From positions 3,496 through 67,495 of the forward strand of contig JAHAZL010000056.1 in assembly GCA_018384055.1 (NCBI GenBank): 64,000 nucleotides of DNA. The letters are read 5' to 3'. A model generated the notes under the pieces. It was not told where the DNA came from and did no database searches. It saw only the letters and a program-made list of their open reading frames with translations. Made by a program: the position numbers and the translations under genes. Shown here piece by piece: positions 16,719 through 25,927 of this stretch (positions are counted from its first letter, which is position 1; each line of letters begins with the position of its first letter). The DNA comes from Treponema sp. (GTDB taxonomy: Bacteria > Spirochaetota > Spirochaetia > Treponematales > Treponemataceae).

Positions 16719-19457
16719 TTATTCTGCTGTTTCAGAAGTAGCACTGGATTTCTTTTCTGCCTCTTCCTTTTCTTCAGCAAGTGTCTTGCCAAGAGAACGC
16801 TTGACTTCAATGATCTCAAATGCTTCGATCTGGTCGCCGACCTGAATGTCATGCCAGTTTTCAAGACCGATACCACATTCGAATCCATCCTTGACTTCCT
16901 TTGCATCATCCTTAAAGCGCTTGAGGGAAGAAATCTTTCCAGTAAAGATAACGACACCGTCGCGGATAAGGTTTACGCTGCAAGTCCTCTTGATGAAACC
17001 TTCTGTAACATAACAACCTGCAATAACGCCAACCTTTGGTACCTTGAAGGTATTTCGTACTTCTGCTGTACCTGTTGTTTCTTCCTTTGTATCCGGAGAA
17101 AGCATTCCTTCCATAGCCTGCTGAATTTCTTCAACACACTTGTAGATAATGTTGTACTTTCTGATTTCGACCTTTTCAAGGTCTGCAAGTTCCTTTGCCT
17201 TTGGTGTTGGACGAACATTGAAGGCAATGATGATTGCATTCTGATCAGCAGCTGCAAGGGTAACATCACTTTCATTGATTGCACCGGCACTTGAATGGAT
17301 AACGTTTACGCGGATTTCCCTTGTAGTAAGTTTTTCCAATGATGCCTTGAGAGCTTCAGCAGAACCCTGAAGGTCAGCCTTGATGATGACCTTAAGTTCC
17401 TTGACTTCACGGCTTTCAAGTTCACTGAACATGTTGTCAACTGTTATTTTCTTAACTGCCTTTGCAGCTTCGAACCTCTTAAGCTCCTGTCTCTTTGCGG
17501 CAAATGCACGGGCATCCTTTTCGTTTTCAGTTACCTGAATTGGATCACCTGCATTAGGCATGCTTTCAAGACCAAGAACTTCAACTGGCATAGAAGGAGT
17601 TGCTTCCTTAACCTTCTGTCCACGGTCATTAAAGAGGGCACGGACACGGCCTGAGTAAATACCAGCAACAAGAGGATCACCGATGCGGAGAGTACCGCGT
17701 TCAACGACAACGGATGCAACAACACCGCGTCCCTGGTCTGTGCGGGATTCAATAACCTTACCTTCAGCACGGCAGTCATACTGTGCCTTGAGTTCAAGCA
17801 TTTCTGCCTGGATGAGGATGGCATCAAGAAGGTCATCGATACCCTGGCGTTTGAGGGCTGAAATGTTTACAAACTGAGTATCTCCACCCCAAGCTTCTGG
17901 AGTAAGACCAAGATTTGAAAGCTGTGTCATTACATTTTCAGGATTTGCATCAGGCTTATCGCACTTGTTTACGGCAACAATAATTGGAACCTTTGCCTGC
18001 TTTGCATGGTCAATGGCTTCTTCTGTCTGAGGCATGACACCGTCGTCTGCTGCAACAACAAGAACAACGATATCAGTAATCTGTGCACCGCGGGCACGCA
18101 TCATTGTAAATGCTTCGTGTCCTGGAGTATCAAGGAATGTAATGTCCTGCCCGTCCTTAGTACGAACCTGGTAGGCACCGATTTTCTGTGTAATACCACC
18201 TGCTTCGCCTGCTGCAACATTTTCATCACGGATAGCATCAAGAGTCTTTGTCTTACCGTGGTCAACGTGTCCCATGACTGTAACAACAGGAGGACGAGGT
18301 CTTTCACCATCAGCAGAACCTTCGTCACTTGCAATGACTGTTTCATCATAAAGGCTTACAAGGTGAACCTTACAGTTGTATTCGTCTGCAAGAAGAGTTG
18401 CTGTATCAGAGTCGATGGACTGGTTGATTGTTACCATCATTCCCATGCCGAAAAGCTTGCTGATGATTTCACTAGCTTTAAGGTTCATCTTCTTTGCAAG
18501 GTCAGAAACAGAAATTGTTTCCATAATATCAATTGTTTCTGGTACTACGCTTGCAGGAGTAACATCATGCTTCTTGTTTCCGTAAAGTTCGTCTTCGTCA
18601 AAAAACTCTTCCTTATCCTTGCGGTTGTATACCTGCTTCTTGCCTTTAAACTGCTTCTTTCCTGGTGTTCTTTCTGGAGCTGGAACTGCAGAAGGTGCTG
18701 CAAATCCGAAGCGACCACCTCCAAATCCTGGACCACGGTTGAATCCGCCCTGACCGTTTGGACCACGGTTGAATCCGCCCTGACCGTTTGAACCACGGTT
18801 GAATCCACCCTGACCGTTTGGACCACGGTTGAATCCACCCTGGCTGTTTGGACCACGGTTATATCCGCCCTGGCTGTTTGGACCACGGTTATATCCGCCC
18901 TGGCCGCCATTGTTATAGCCACCACGGTTGTTGTAGCCACCCTGACGTTCTCTGTTCTGATAGCCTTCGCGAGCCTGAGCACCTGTAAAGCCACCCTGAC
19001 CGCCGTTATTGTTATTGTAGCCGCCGCGATTATTGTAGCCGCGATTATTGTAACCGCCGCGATTACCACCGCTCAAGTTACCGGCCTTAACATTAGGTCT
19101 AGTATTTGGGAACTCAAGAGTCTGAGTCTGAGATCTTGGTGCAGATGAAGTAGCTGGAGCTGCTGCAGAAACTTCTGAAGCCTGCTGGGGAGCCGTTTTT
19201 TCTGCTTTTTTTTCTGTAGTAGAAGAAGCTACAGGTTTTGTTTCTTCATTCTTTGCAGGAGCCTCGTTGTGCTTTTTCTGAACGACAACGCGTTTCTTCT
19301 GCTCAGTTTTTCCAGAATCAGCAGAACCTGTAGCAGGTGTTGCCTTCCTTTTAATGACAATCTTCTTCTTTGTTGGTTCTGCTGCTGGCTGAGCATCGTT
19401 TGTTTTGGGATGCTTGATTAAAATAGCTTCCGGTTTTTTCTCTGATTCTTCTGCCAT
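16719..19457 (-). CDS. infB: Translation initiation factor IF-2 with an RG/N-rich tandem-repeat N-terminal extension
   Basis: IF-2 is the GTPase that places initiator tRNA on the ribosome. It has 912 residues. Residues 1-115 are lysine/alanine/glutamate-rich; 128-248 are rich in glycine, asparagine, arginine and glutamine with decapeptide repeats of the form RGPNxQGGxN; a short basic stretch follows; the IF2-N helix bundle lies at about 308-370. The G domain starts with GHVDHGKT (396-403), then the DTPGHEAF and NKCDKP motifs, domain II and the C-terminal initiator-tRNA-binding domain. The RG-rich repeat region resembles RNA-binding or phase-separating sequences; its role is unknown. A GGTAGGAATAGG purine stretch precedes the ATG. 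Confidence 0.97.
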   Translation of the reverse strand: MAEESEKKPEAILIKHPKTNDAQPAAEPTKKKIVIKRKATPATGSADSGKTEQKKRVVVQKKHNEAPAKNEETKPVASSTTEKKAEKTAPQQASEVSAAAPATSSAPRSQTQTLEFPNTRPNVKAGNLSGGNRGGYNNRGYNNRGGYNNNNGGQGGFTGAQAREGYQNRERQGGYNNRGGYNNGGQGGYNRGPNSQGGYNRGPNSQGGFNRGPNGQGGFNRGSNGQGGFNRGPNGQGGFNRGPGFGGGRFGFAAPSAVPAPERTPGKKQFKGKKQVYNRKDKEEFFDEDELYGNKKHDVTPASVVPETIDIMETISVSDLAKKMNLKASEIISKLFGMGMMVTINQSIDSDTATLLADEYNCKVHLVSLYDETVIASDEGSADGERPRPPVVTVMGHVDHGKTKTLDAIRDENVAAGEAGGITQKIGAYQVRTKDGQDITFLDTPGHEAFTMMRARGAQITDIVVLVVAADDGVMPQTEEAIDHAKQAKVPIIVAVNKCDKPDANPENVMTQLSNLGLTPEAWGGDTQFVNISALKRQGIDDLLDAILIQAEMLELKAQYDCRAEGKVIESRTDQGRGVVASVVVERGTLRIGDPLVAGIYSGRVRALFNDRGQKVKEATPSMPVEVLGLESMPNAGDPIQVTENEKDARAFAAKRQELKRFEAAKAVKKITVDNMFSELESREVKELKVIIKADLQGSAEALKASLEKLTTREIRVNVIHSSAGAINESDVTLAAADQNAIIIAFNVRPTPKAKELADLEKVEIRKYNIIYKCVEEIQQAMEGMLSPDTKEETTGTAEVRNTFKVPKVGVIAGCYVTEGFIKRTCSVNLIRDGVVIFTGKISSLKRFKDDAKEVKDGFECGIGLENWHDIQVGDQIEAFEIIEVKRSLGKTLAEEKEEAEKKSSATSETAE
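18729..18887 (-). repeat. 30-bp tandem repeat inside infB
   Basis: About five in-frame copies of a 30-base unit encode the decapeptide RGPNxQGGxN (IF-2 residues about 191-243). Neighbouring copies differ by a few bases only, for example CCGTTTGGACCACGGTTGAA against CTGTTTGGACCACGGTTATA on the plus strand, so the array is recent and likely to vary in copy number between strains. Confidence 0.9.
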
Positions 19458-19485
19458 ACTTTCCTATTCCTACCTCTTCTCTACC

Positions 19486-20973
19486 TTACTCTTCTTCGAA
19501 TGAGAATTCTGCACCACACTTAGGACACTTTGTCATGTCAAGAGTGATCTTCTCGCCACATTCAGGACAGAAGTATTCTTCTTCGGTTTCTTCTGCCGCA
19601 TCCTGTTCTTCAACAGCTTCTTCTTCGAACTCAACGTATTCACCGATGATAGAGTTGATGGAATCAAGCTGTTCCTTTGTTACACCTTCAATGTTTTCCA
19701 ATGAACCATCGTCATAAGCAGTTATGAAGGCTTCAATATCATCATAACCGGCAGCCTTGATAAGTTCTGCTGCAGCCATATCAACACCAGGAAGCTGAAG
19801 GATTGAAGTGATTTCTTCCTCTTCTGCAGCTGGATTTTCTGAACCGGCAAAGAGCTTTTCTGCAGAAGCCTTTGCTGTATAGTTTTCTGTAAGATCAAGT
19901 TCTGCGGCCTGAGATTCTGTCTTAACATCAATAATCCAGTCACAGAGTCTGTTTGCCAAACGAACATTCTGTCCAAGCTTACCGATGGCGATGGAGAAGT
20001 TTTCATCTGAAACGATGACAAGAGCTTCCCTCTTTTCAGAATCCTTGATGATAACCTGAAGAACTTCTGCTGGTGAAAGTGCATTCTTGATGAATACATG
20101 TGGATCTTCGTCATAGCGGAGAACATCAATTTTTTCACCTTCAAGTTCACGGATTACATTTGTGATGCGAACACCCTTGAGACCAACACATGCACCAACT
20201 GGATCAACATCCATCTTTGTAGAAGAAACGGCAATCTTTGTGCGATAACCTGCTTCACGAGCAATGCTGTTGATTACAACAATGCCTTCCTGGATTTCCG
20301 TAACTTCGCTTTCAAGAATGTTGCGAACAAGATTTTCATCTGTACGGCTGAGGATAACCTGAACGCCGTTGTTTGTCTTCTTTACATCCTTGATGAGAGC
20401 CTTGATTCTGTCTGTCTTGTTTTCATATACTTCCCTTGGGCTCTGATACTTCTTTGGAAGAACACCTTCAACCCTTCCGCCGATATCAACAAAAATATTG
20501 TCCTTGTATGAGCGCTGGAAGTAACCGATGATTGTTTCACCGATCTTTTCCTTGTATTCATCAATAAGCTTCTTGCTTGAATTTTCATTAAGGTCCTTAT
20601 GCCCTTCCTGCTTTCCAACAGAAACGGCACCTCGCTGGAAATCTGTCTTTGGATCAAGAACGATGCGGAGGATATCACCAACTTCAGCACTTTCAGTAAG
20701 CTCCTTTGCTTCATCAAGTTCAATTTCGATTACAGGATCGTATACACCGTCAACAACTTCCTTTTCTGCATAAACATGATAAGCCGAAAGGTCATCTTCA
20801 AATTCAACGATACAGTTTTCATACTGCTTTCCAAAACTCTTCTGGTAAGCAGCAATAATCATCTTTGAGATTGTTGTCTTTACTTCCGATTCACTGATTC
20901 CCTTTTCTGCAGCAAGCTGACGAATAATGTCAGCGATTGGTTCTGATGCATCTTTCTTTGATTTTTTTGCCAT
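19486..20973 (-). CDS. nusA: Transcription termination/antitermination factor NusA with C-terminal zinc ribbon
   Basis: NusA binds RNA polymerase and RNA and controls pausing and termination. The 495-residue protein has the N-terminal polymerase-binding domain, an S1 domain (GETIIGYFQRSYKDNIFVDIG) and two KH domains (VGACVGLKGVRI and GKLGQNVRLANRL). Next is a helix-hairpin-helix-like segment near residue 390 (LQLPGVDMAAAELIKAAGY) and an acidic linker. The last 31 residues form a four-cysteine zinc ribbon, CPEC at about 469-472 and CPKC at about 483-486, which standard NusA lacks. A GGAG site precedes the ATG. It lies 31 bases after rimP and 28 before infB. Confidence 0.96.
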   Translation of the reverse strand: MAKKSKKDASEPIADIIRQLAAEKGISESEVKTTISKMIIAAYQKSFGKQYENCIVEFEDDLSAYHVYAEKEVVDGVYDPVIEIELDEAKELTESAEVGDILRIVLDPKTDFQRGAVSVGKQEGHKDLNENSSKKLIDEYKEKIGETIIGYFQRSYKDNIFVDIGGRVEGVLPKKYQSPREVYENKTDRIKALIKDVKKTNNGVQVILSRTDENLVRNILESEVTEIQEGIVVINSIAREAGYRTKIAVSSTKMDVDPVGACVGLKGVRITNVIRELEGEKIDVLRYDEDPHVFIKNALSPAEVLQVIIKDSEKREALVIVSDENFSIAIGKLGQNVRLANRLCDWIIDVKTESQAAELDLTENYTAKASAEKLFAGSENPAAEEEEITSILQLPGVDMAAAELIKAAGYDDIEAFITAYDDGSLENIEGVTKEQLDSINSIIGEYVEFEEEAVEEQDAAEETEEEYFCPECGEKITLDMTKCPKCGAEFSFEEE

Positions 20974-21004
20974 TTTATTACTCCTGTCTCTAACTACCGA
21001 TTAA

Positions 21005-21484
21005 TTATATATGGATGAATTTTGCTTTTGCCAAATCTGAATACTGGAAAGTTTTTTCAGTTTTATTTCCAGTTTCGTCAGTTTCAACGAGGGTAACGGA
21101 TTTTTCATCTGAAGACTTGATTACTCCTGACGACCACTCGCTGATGTTTTTGTCCCATACGCGAACTTCCCTTCCCTGGAAAATTTCGAATTCAGCAGCA
21201 TTCTTGATGTTGCGTTCGATTCCCGGGGAACAAACTTCCATGGCAATGTCATCTTCTGTTTTGTTGAGGAGAGCCATGATTTTTGGAGCGAGGGCACGGT
21301 GGGCTTTGGAACAGTCAGAAACTCCAACATCCTTTGAAGGATCACCTGAAGCAATGACTGCTGAAATTTTTGTAAGCGTTTTCTGCGGAACAACCTGAAG
21401 TTCCACAAGCTTAAGACCTTCTGCCGCTACAACAGCAGAACATTCTTTGAAATGGGGAATACTATTCAATGAAGTATATTCCAA
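21005..21484 (-). CDS. rimP: Ribosome maturation factor RimP (TTG start)
   Basis: RimP acts in 30S subunit maturation. It has 159 residues with the family stretch DVGVSDCSKAHRALAPKI, then MEVCSPGIERNIKNAAEFEIFQGREVRVW and an SH3-like C-terminal domain. The start is TTG at 21484: AGAGG lies six bases before it and no better ATG fits the family alignment. It is the first gene of the rimP-nusA-infB-rbfA operon. A promoter (21502-21530) lies just upstream, and a second promoter and a terminator lie before that, so expression may be controlled at the leader. Confidence 0.93.
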   Translation of the reverse strand: MEYTSLNSIPHFKECSAVVAAEGLKLVELQVVPQKTLTKISAVIASGDPSKDVGVSDCSKAHRALAPKIMALLNKTEDDIAMEVCSPGIERNIKNAAEFEIFQGREVRVWDKNISEWSSGVIKSSDEKSVTLVETDETGNKTEKTFQYSDLAKAKFIHI

Positions 21485-21501
21485 TTGATGCCTCTAAATA
21501 A

Positions 21502-21530
21502 AATATAGATTACAAATAACGAAACACCAA
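21502..21530 (-). promoter_or_regulatory. Proximal promoter of the rimP operon
   Basis: On the minus strand TTGGTG (21530-21525), 17 bases and TATATT (21507-21502) lie after the clpC-side terminator and would start RNA near 21495, just before the AGAGG ribosome-binding site of rimP. Confidence 0.55.
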
Positions 21531-21556
21531 AAAAAAAGAGCCTTTTTTGAGGGCTC
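21529..21556 (-). terminator. Rho-independent terminator between clpC and rimP
   Basis: GAGCC and GGCTC pair across a short A-rich loop on the minus strand, followed by nine T residues. It can end the clpC transcript or any RNA begun at the distal promoter (21587-21615). Confidence 0.8.
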
Positions 21557-21586
21557 ATTCTTAAGGTTAATCACAATGTAATGCAA

Positions 21587-21615
21587 ATATAACATTCTTA
21601 CAGTAAGAATGTCAA
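21587..21615 (-). promoter_or_regulatory. Distal promoter whose 17-base spacer is filled by a palindromic operator candidate
   Basis: On the minus strand TTGACA (21615-21610), a 17-base spacer and TTATAT (21592-21587) form a strong promoter. The palindrome CATTCTTAC-T-GTAAGAATG (21593-21611) spans the whole spacer. RNA started here would run about 50 bases into the terminator at 21529-21556. A repressor site or an attenuated leader is inferred; the regulator is unknown. Confidence 0.55.
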
Positions 21616-21640
21616 TAGGATGGGATAGATTCCCATCCTA
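21616..21640 (-). other. Perfect 10-bp hairpin just after clpC
   Basis: TAGGATGGGA and TCCCATCCTA (21616-21625 and 21631-21640) pair perfectly around five bases, ten bases after the clpC stop. No T-run follows, so it may be a 3' stabilising structure rather than a terminator. Confidence 0.5.
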
Positions 21641-21649
21641 CCAGTTTAC

Positions 21650-24205
21650 CTAAACCGAAAGGAATTCCTTTTCCTTTACAGGTTTTGACCTTGACTTCTT
21701 AAGCTTAAGGCTAAGTTTTTCCCCATCAAAATCAAGAACCACAGTCTTTGCATTTTCCGCATCTAAAACTTCTGGATTTTCAAGTAAAAGAACAGAAAGA
21801 GGATCTTCCACCTGCCGCTGAAGGAGACGACGCATCGGACGAGCTCCCATTGAAGGCTCATAACCGTTGTCAACAAGAAAATCCCTGGCCTTTGCCTTCA
21901 TGTCAAGGACAATATTTTTTTCGGAAAGTCGTCCCTGGAGCTCAGCAAGCTGGATGTCCAGGATATTGCTTACCTCCTCGCGTGAAAGTGCATTGAACAC
22001 GACAACATCATCCACACGATTAAGGAGTTCAGGAGACATGATGCGCTTGAGTTCTTCCATGGCACTTGCCTTAATGTCTTCATAAGGAAGAAGACCTTCC
22101 TTGACTGTAGAAAATCCCATGCGGCTGTCCGCTGTGATTTCCCTGGCACCTGCATTGCTTGTCATGATCACAAGACAATTGCGGAAAGACACTGTATGTC
22201 CGAGGTTATCCTTAAGTTCGCCTTCTTCAAGCATCTGAAGAAGAAGATTGTAAATGTCATGATGAGCCTTCTCGATTTCATCAAGAAGAACAACTGAATA
22301 CGGATGCTGCCTAACCTGCTCTGTAAGGGCACCTCCTTCTTCGTAGCCCACATATCCTGGAGGCGCTCCAACAAGGCGGGCTGCATTGTGCTTTTCCATA
22401 TAGTCGCTCATATCCACGCGGATAAGGGCATCTTCAGTTCCAAAAAGGAATTTCGCAAGGGTCTTTGCAAGCTGTGTTTTTCCAACACCTGTAGGTCCAA
22501 GGAAAATGAAGGATCCCATAGGCCTGCGTCCGGAAGAAACTCCCGCACGATTTCTGCGCACGGCGCTGCTTATGAGGTTTACGGCTTCATCCTGCCCGAT
22601 AACTTCCTTATGGATTTCTTTTTCCATACTGAGAAGCCTTGCAGATTTTCCGTCGTCAAGTTTGGAAACATCAATTCCAGTCATGGACGAAATGATCTTG
22701 CATACATCATTTACAGTTACAATGCGGTTCTTGTTTCCGTCAGCAGACTTCCACTTTCTGTTGAGTTCATCAATTTCAGAACGGAGGCCGTTTACCTTGT
22801 CGCGGATCCAGGCAGCCTTTTCGTATTCCTGATTTGCAACAAGATCCCTTTTCTGTTCATTGAGTTTAGCATATTCCGCTTCAAGGCGTTCAAGATCTTC
22901 TGGACGAGTATCTTCAAGGATTTTCTTTGCAGCACCTGCTTCATCAAGAATATCTATGGCCTTATCAGGAAGGAATCTTTCGTTAATGTACCTCTTGGAA
23001 TACTTTACGATGAGTGGAATAACCCCGTCATCATATTTTACATGGTGATAATCTTCATAATTTGACTTGAGTCCAAGAAGGATTTCTTCAGTCTCGTTTT
23101 CAGAAGGCTCTTCCACTCGAATCATCTGGAAACGGCGCACGAGGGCACTGTCCTTTTCAAAATATTTTCTATATTCCTTTGTAGTAGTTGCACCGATTAT
23201 CTGGAGTTCTGCACGGCTCAAGGCAGGCTTAATCATATTTCCTGCATCAAGGCCCCCTTCAGGACCACCGGCACCAATGATAGTATGAAGCTCATCAATG
23301 AAAAGAATGATGTTCTTTGCTTCCTTTATCTCCTTCATTACCCTCTTGAGTCTTTCTTCAAATTCACCGCGGTATTTTGTACCTGCAACCATAGCCGCAA
23401 GATCCAGCTGAAGAACGCGCTTTGAAAGCAAGTCTACAGGAACAACACCTTTTTCAATTCTCTGAGCAAGACCTTCAACAATGGCTGTCTTTCCGACTCC
23501 AGGTTCACCAAGAAGGAGAGGATTGTTTTTTGTACGGCGGCTCAAAATCTGAACGGCGCGCTGAACTTCCTTGTCACGACCAACTACAGGATCAAGTTTT
23601 CCTTCCCTTGCCGCTTCCGTAAGGTCACGGGAAAACTGTTCAAGAAGACTTTCGGTCTTTTTCTTTTTCTGCTGGGTGCTTCCGTCCGCCATGAAAGGAA
23701 CAGCCTTTTCGTTTATGAAATTGCTGCCTTCGTCATCACTGTTTTCATTCATTGCAGAAGAAGGAATCTTTCTCTGTATGTCAGAAATTGACTTTTTAAT
23801 CTGGTCAATGGAAATTCCTGCCTTCTTGAAATATGCCCACAAAAGGGAATGTTCTTCCGTAACTGCCGCAAGCACCATGTGTTCCGTACCGATGTAGTCA
23901 TTTCCCATGGCCTTTGCAATGAAGGCACACTGCTTGAGGAATTTTGAAGTTCTGTCAGAATCCGGAATTGTCTTTAATTCCTGATCTGGATACCTGCTAT
24001 TGAAATTCTGCTCGATGGCAAGCTGCATGGTAAGGACATTGATGCGAAGGTTCTGAAGAACAATGTAACCGAGACCATCTGCCGATTTCAAAAGGGCAAG
24101 GATAATGTGCTCAGGTTCTACTTCCTTACAGCCAGAGTTATAGGCTTCATCCTGTGCAAGTGCAACTAAAAGTCTGCGAGCTCTTGGTGAAAAATTTTCG
24201 TACAT
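21650..24205 (-). CDS. clpC: ClpC-type AAA+ unfoldase of the Clp protease
   Basis: ClpC unfolds substrates and feeds them to ClpP. The 851-residue protein has the Clp N-domain (1-145, MYENFSPRARRLLVALAQDEA), a first AAA+ module with GEPGVGKTAIVEGLAQR, a coiled middle segment with a UVR-type motif (LVANQEYEKAAWIRDKVNGL, near 450), and a second AAA+ module with GPTGVGKTQLAKTLAKFLFG, DEIEKAHHDIYNLLLQ and SNAGAREI. The UVR-containing middle domain marks it as ClpC and not ClpA or ClpB; in Bacillus this domain binds McsB, MecA or McsA-type adaptors. It follows mcsB by 14 bases. clpP is not in the window. Confidence 0.96.
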   Translation of the reverse strand: MYENFSPRARRLLVALAQDEAYNSGCKEVEPEHIILALLKSADGLGYIVLQNLRINVLTMQLAIEQNFNSRYPDQELKTIPDSDRTSKFLKQCAFIAKAMGNDYIGTEHMVLAAVTEEHSLLWAYFKKAGISIDQIKKSISDIQRKIPSSAMNENSDDEGSNFINEKAVPFMADGSTQQKKKKTESLLEQFSRDLTEAAREGKLDPVVGRDKEVQRAVQILSRRTKNNPLLLGEPGVGKTAIVEGLAQRIEKGVVPVDLLSKRVLQLDLAAMVAGTKYRGEFEERLKRVMKEIKEAKNIILFIDELHTIIGAGGPEGGLDAGNMIKPALSRAELQIIGATTTKEYRKYFEKDSALVRRFQMIRVEEPSENETEEILLGLKSNYEDYHHVKYDDGVIPLIVKYSKRYINERFLPDKAIDILDEAGAAKKILEDTRPEDLERLEAEYAKLNEQKRDLVANQEYEKAAWIRDKVNGLRSEIDELNRKWKSADGNKNRIVTVNDVCKIISSMTGIDVSKLDDGKSARLLSMEKEIHKEVIGQDEAVNLISSAVRRNRAGVSSGRRPMGSFIFLGPTGVGKTQLAKTLAKFLFGTEDALIRVDMSDYMEKHNAARLVGAPPGYVGYEEGGALTEQVRQHPYSVVLLDEIEKAHHDIYNLLLQMLEEGELKDNLGHTVSFRNCLVIMTSNAGAREITADSRMGFSTVKEGLLPYEDIKASAMEELKRIMSPELLNRVDDVVVFNALSREEVSNILDIQLAELQGRLSEKNIVLDMKAKARDFLVDNGYEPSMGARPMRRLLQRQVEDPLSVLLLENPEVLDAENAKTVVLDFDGEKLSLKLKKSRSKPVKEKEFLSV

Positions 24206-24219
24206 AACTAATCCGTCCC

Positions 24220-25335
24220 CTAAGGCTTTTCAATTCCTTCAAAAGATTCCTGGAGAATAAGTGCCCTCAAGCGTTCAATCTGTTTTGCCTTGTTGTCCTG
24301 AATGTCCTTCTCAAATTTGAACTTGCCTGTATTGAGGACATACTCAAGGTGACCATCCTGAACCCTGTAAAGCAGGGCATGCAATTCGGAACTTTCAATC
24401 CCGTTGAGGATTCCAATATCAGCACCGAACTTTACTCCACTTATAATATCGACAGATTCCTTAAGGTTTATAAAGAAACTCGACTTCGCAAGGGCAAGGG
24501 ATCTGTAAGTATAGTTTGCAATTTCAGTAACACGGGCAGAGCGACATTTTTTTCTTGCACTGAGTTCTGCCTTTATTACTTCCTGAATGGCAGCATTCAT
24601 GGAAGCAAGCTGCTCTACTTCAGTTCCCCCTGCACTGCTTTTTGTTGTAACTCTGTAGTAGGCACCAAGGGCTGAACCACGGCTACCGTAACCGCTCACA
24701 TTATCAAAGCCACCTGAACCATAACGGGCCCTAAGGTCAAAACCTTCCTCTGAGAGTTTCTGTGCAAGATTCCCAACTTCCTGAAGAAGAGAACAGGCAG
24801 GAAGATGAATTACTGAATAAAGAGAAAGTCCACTACCTGAGTTCAAGACAAAATTGGTAAGGTATCCGAAGTCATAGCTTGCCGCATACTGAACATGTTT
24901 CTGAAGCTCACAATCTATGTCGTAAATGCTTCTTGTAGTTTCATCTAGACCAAGTCCCGATTTATAGGAAGACATGACTACATGATCGTCTGTGTTTATG
25001 GTACAGGCAATCCTTCCGTCGTTTCGCATGATGATTCCGCCCTTTGTAGCCTGAGTACTATCAAGAATGGAACGCTCATGCATGATCTTTCTTCCCACAT
25101 CATCCAGCCTTTCAAGGGAAACTGCCTGATATTCTGCAGCGTCAGGAAGAAAATTAAAGGCATCGAACATGATGGATTGAATTCTATCGGTCTCAGATTC
25201 ATGGAGCTTAGCAGGAAATGGAAAATTTGCAAGATTTCTTCTTAATGTTGAACAGGAAGAAACAACAACATCCTGACTGGCACCTGGAGAAGTATACCAG
25301 GCATCCGAAACAGCTGAATTATTTTTTTTTGCCAT
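24220..25335 (-). CDS. McsB-like protein of the ATP:guanido phosphotransferase fold, probably inactive as kinase
   Basis: By position and fold this 371-residue protein corresponds to McsB, the protein arginine kinase that tags substrates for ClpCP. The family frame is recognisable: VVVSSCSTLRRNLANFPFP, NTDDHVVMSSYKSGLGL, YDFGYLTNFVLNSGSGL and LHLP-like VIHLPAC. Several catalytic positions are changed against Bacillus McsB as I recall it: SSRIRLARN reads SSCSTLRRN, NEEDHIRI reads NTDDHVVM, CPTNVGTGLRAS reads FVLNSGSGLSLY, and the NERD phosphoarginine-binding region is not kept. The phosphate-binding arginines therefore seem lost and a pseudokinase or adaptor role is inferred. GAGG precedes the ATG; mcsA ends three bases upstream. 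Confidence 0.85.
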   Translation of the reverse strand: MAKKNNSAVSDAWYTSPGASQDVVVSSCSTLRRNLANFPFPAKLHESETDRIQSIMFDAFNFLPDAAEYQAVSLERLDDVGRKIMHERSILDSTQATKGGIIMRNDGRIACTINTDDHVVMSSYKSGLGLDETTRSIYDIDCELQKHVQYAASYDFGYLTNFVLNSGSGLSLYSVIHLPACSLLQEVGNLAQKLSEEGFDLRARYGSGGFDNVSGYGSRGSALGAYYRVTTKSSAGGTEVEQLASMNAAIQEVIKAELSARKKCRSARVTEIANYTYRSLALAKSSFFINLKESVDIISGVKFGADIGILNGIESSELHALLYRVQDGHLEYVLNTGKFKFEKDIQDNKAKQIERLRALILQESFEGIEKP

Positions 25336-25338
25336 TGC

Positions 25339-25872
25339 CTAATCCTCTTCCTTACCGCAGTCCGAACCATCGGAAACAGCATGATTTTCCAAAGCTTTAA
25401 GGTAATCCCTGTACATGGCAGCCTTTTCGTAGTCTTCCCTTTCAATGGCATCATTCAATTTGTTCTGAAGAATAACCCTATCGTTCAAAACCGAATGGAC
25501 GGTTGAAAGTCTGGCAGGCATTGTACCTTTGAAAACACCCTTAACACCGTTATTTTCAAGGGACTTGCGAATTTCGTTTTTAAAGATCGCATAGCATTCA
25601 GGACATCCAGTTTTACCGGTTTTCCTGATGTCACCCAGTTTTGTTCCGCACACAGGACAGATTCTGTTTTCTTTTTCAGTGATTTTTTTTGAAACTTCTG
25701 AAAGTTCCTTAAACAGATTTCCAATGGATGATTCAATGCTCTTTGGATCAGGAGAAATTCCCCTGTCGATGGCACATTCAAGACATATATTGATTTTGCG
25801 GCGCTGACCTATTCCAGTCATCTGCTCCATGAAAATTACAGCTTCTCTTTCGTGGCAAAAGTCACAGATCAT
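25339..25872 (-). CDS. mcsA: McsA-like zinc-finger and UVR-domain activator protein
   Basis: McsA activates McsB and ClpC and takes part in heavy-metal and heat stress responses in Firmicutes. The 177-residue protein keeps the layout: CDFC at residues 3-6 with CLEC near 29, then a second pair CPVCG and CPECY, and a C-terminal UVR motif (LNDAIEREDYEKAAMYRDYLKALE). All four CxxC pairs are intact, in contrast with the altered McsB next door. It is the first gene of the mcsA-mcsB-clpC operon; AGAGGAAA precedes the ATG. No ctsR gene or CtsR-type heptad repeat is visible upstream. Confidence 0.9.
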   Translation of the reverse strand: MICDFCHEREAVIFMEQMTGIGQRRKINICLECAIDRGISPDPKSIESSIGNLFKELSEVSKKITEKENRICPVCGTKLGDIRKTGKTGCPECYAIFKNEIRKSLENNGVKGVFKGTMPARLSTVHSVLNDRVILQNKLNDAIEREDYEKAAMYRDYLKALENHAVSDGSDCGKEED

Positions 25873-25898
25873 TTATTTCCTCTCATTGTACAGCATAA

Positions 25899-25927
25899 AA
25901 TATACTACAAATCGGGGAAAATTTCAA
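25899..25927 (-). promoter_or_regulatory. Promoter of mcsA-mcsB-clpC
   Basis: On the minus strand TTGAAA (25927-25922), 17 bases and TATATT (25904-25899) lie 27 bases before the mcsA ATG. No CtsR or CIRCE operator overlaps it. Confidence 0.65.

Noticed and set aside
18006..18791. Long plus-strand frame of 261 codons opposite infB
   Set aside because: It is a shadow of infB, cysteine- and serine-rich with no family resemblance, while infB is certain.
18729..18887. Regular repeat that could pass for a CRISPR array
   Set aside because: The 30-base units are contiguous with no spacers and are in frame in infB.
21466..21558. Thirty-codon minus-strand frame with a membrane-like sequence crossing the terminator and the rimP start
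   Set aside because: The hydrophobic residues come from the T-rich terminator and promoter; it has no ribosome-binding site and overlaps rimP, so it is most likely chance.
22304..23065. Plus-strand frame of 253 codons opposite clpC
   Set aside because: Antisense shadow of a certain gene; no start signal and no recognisable domain.
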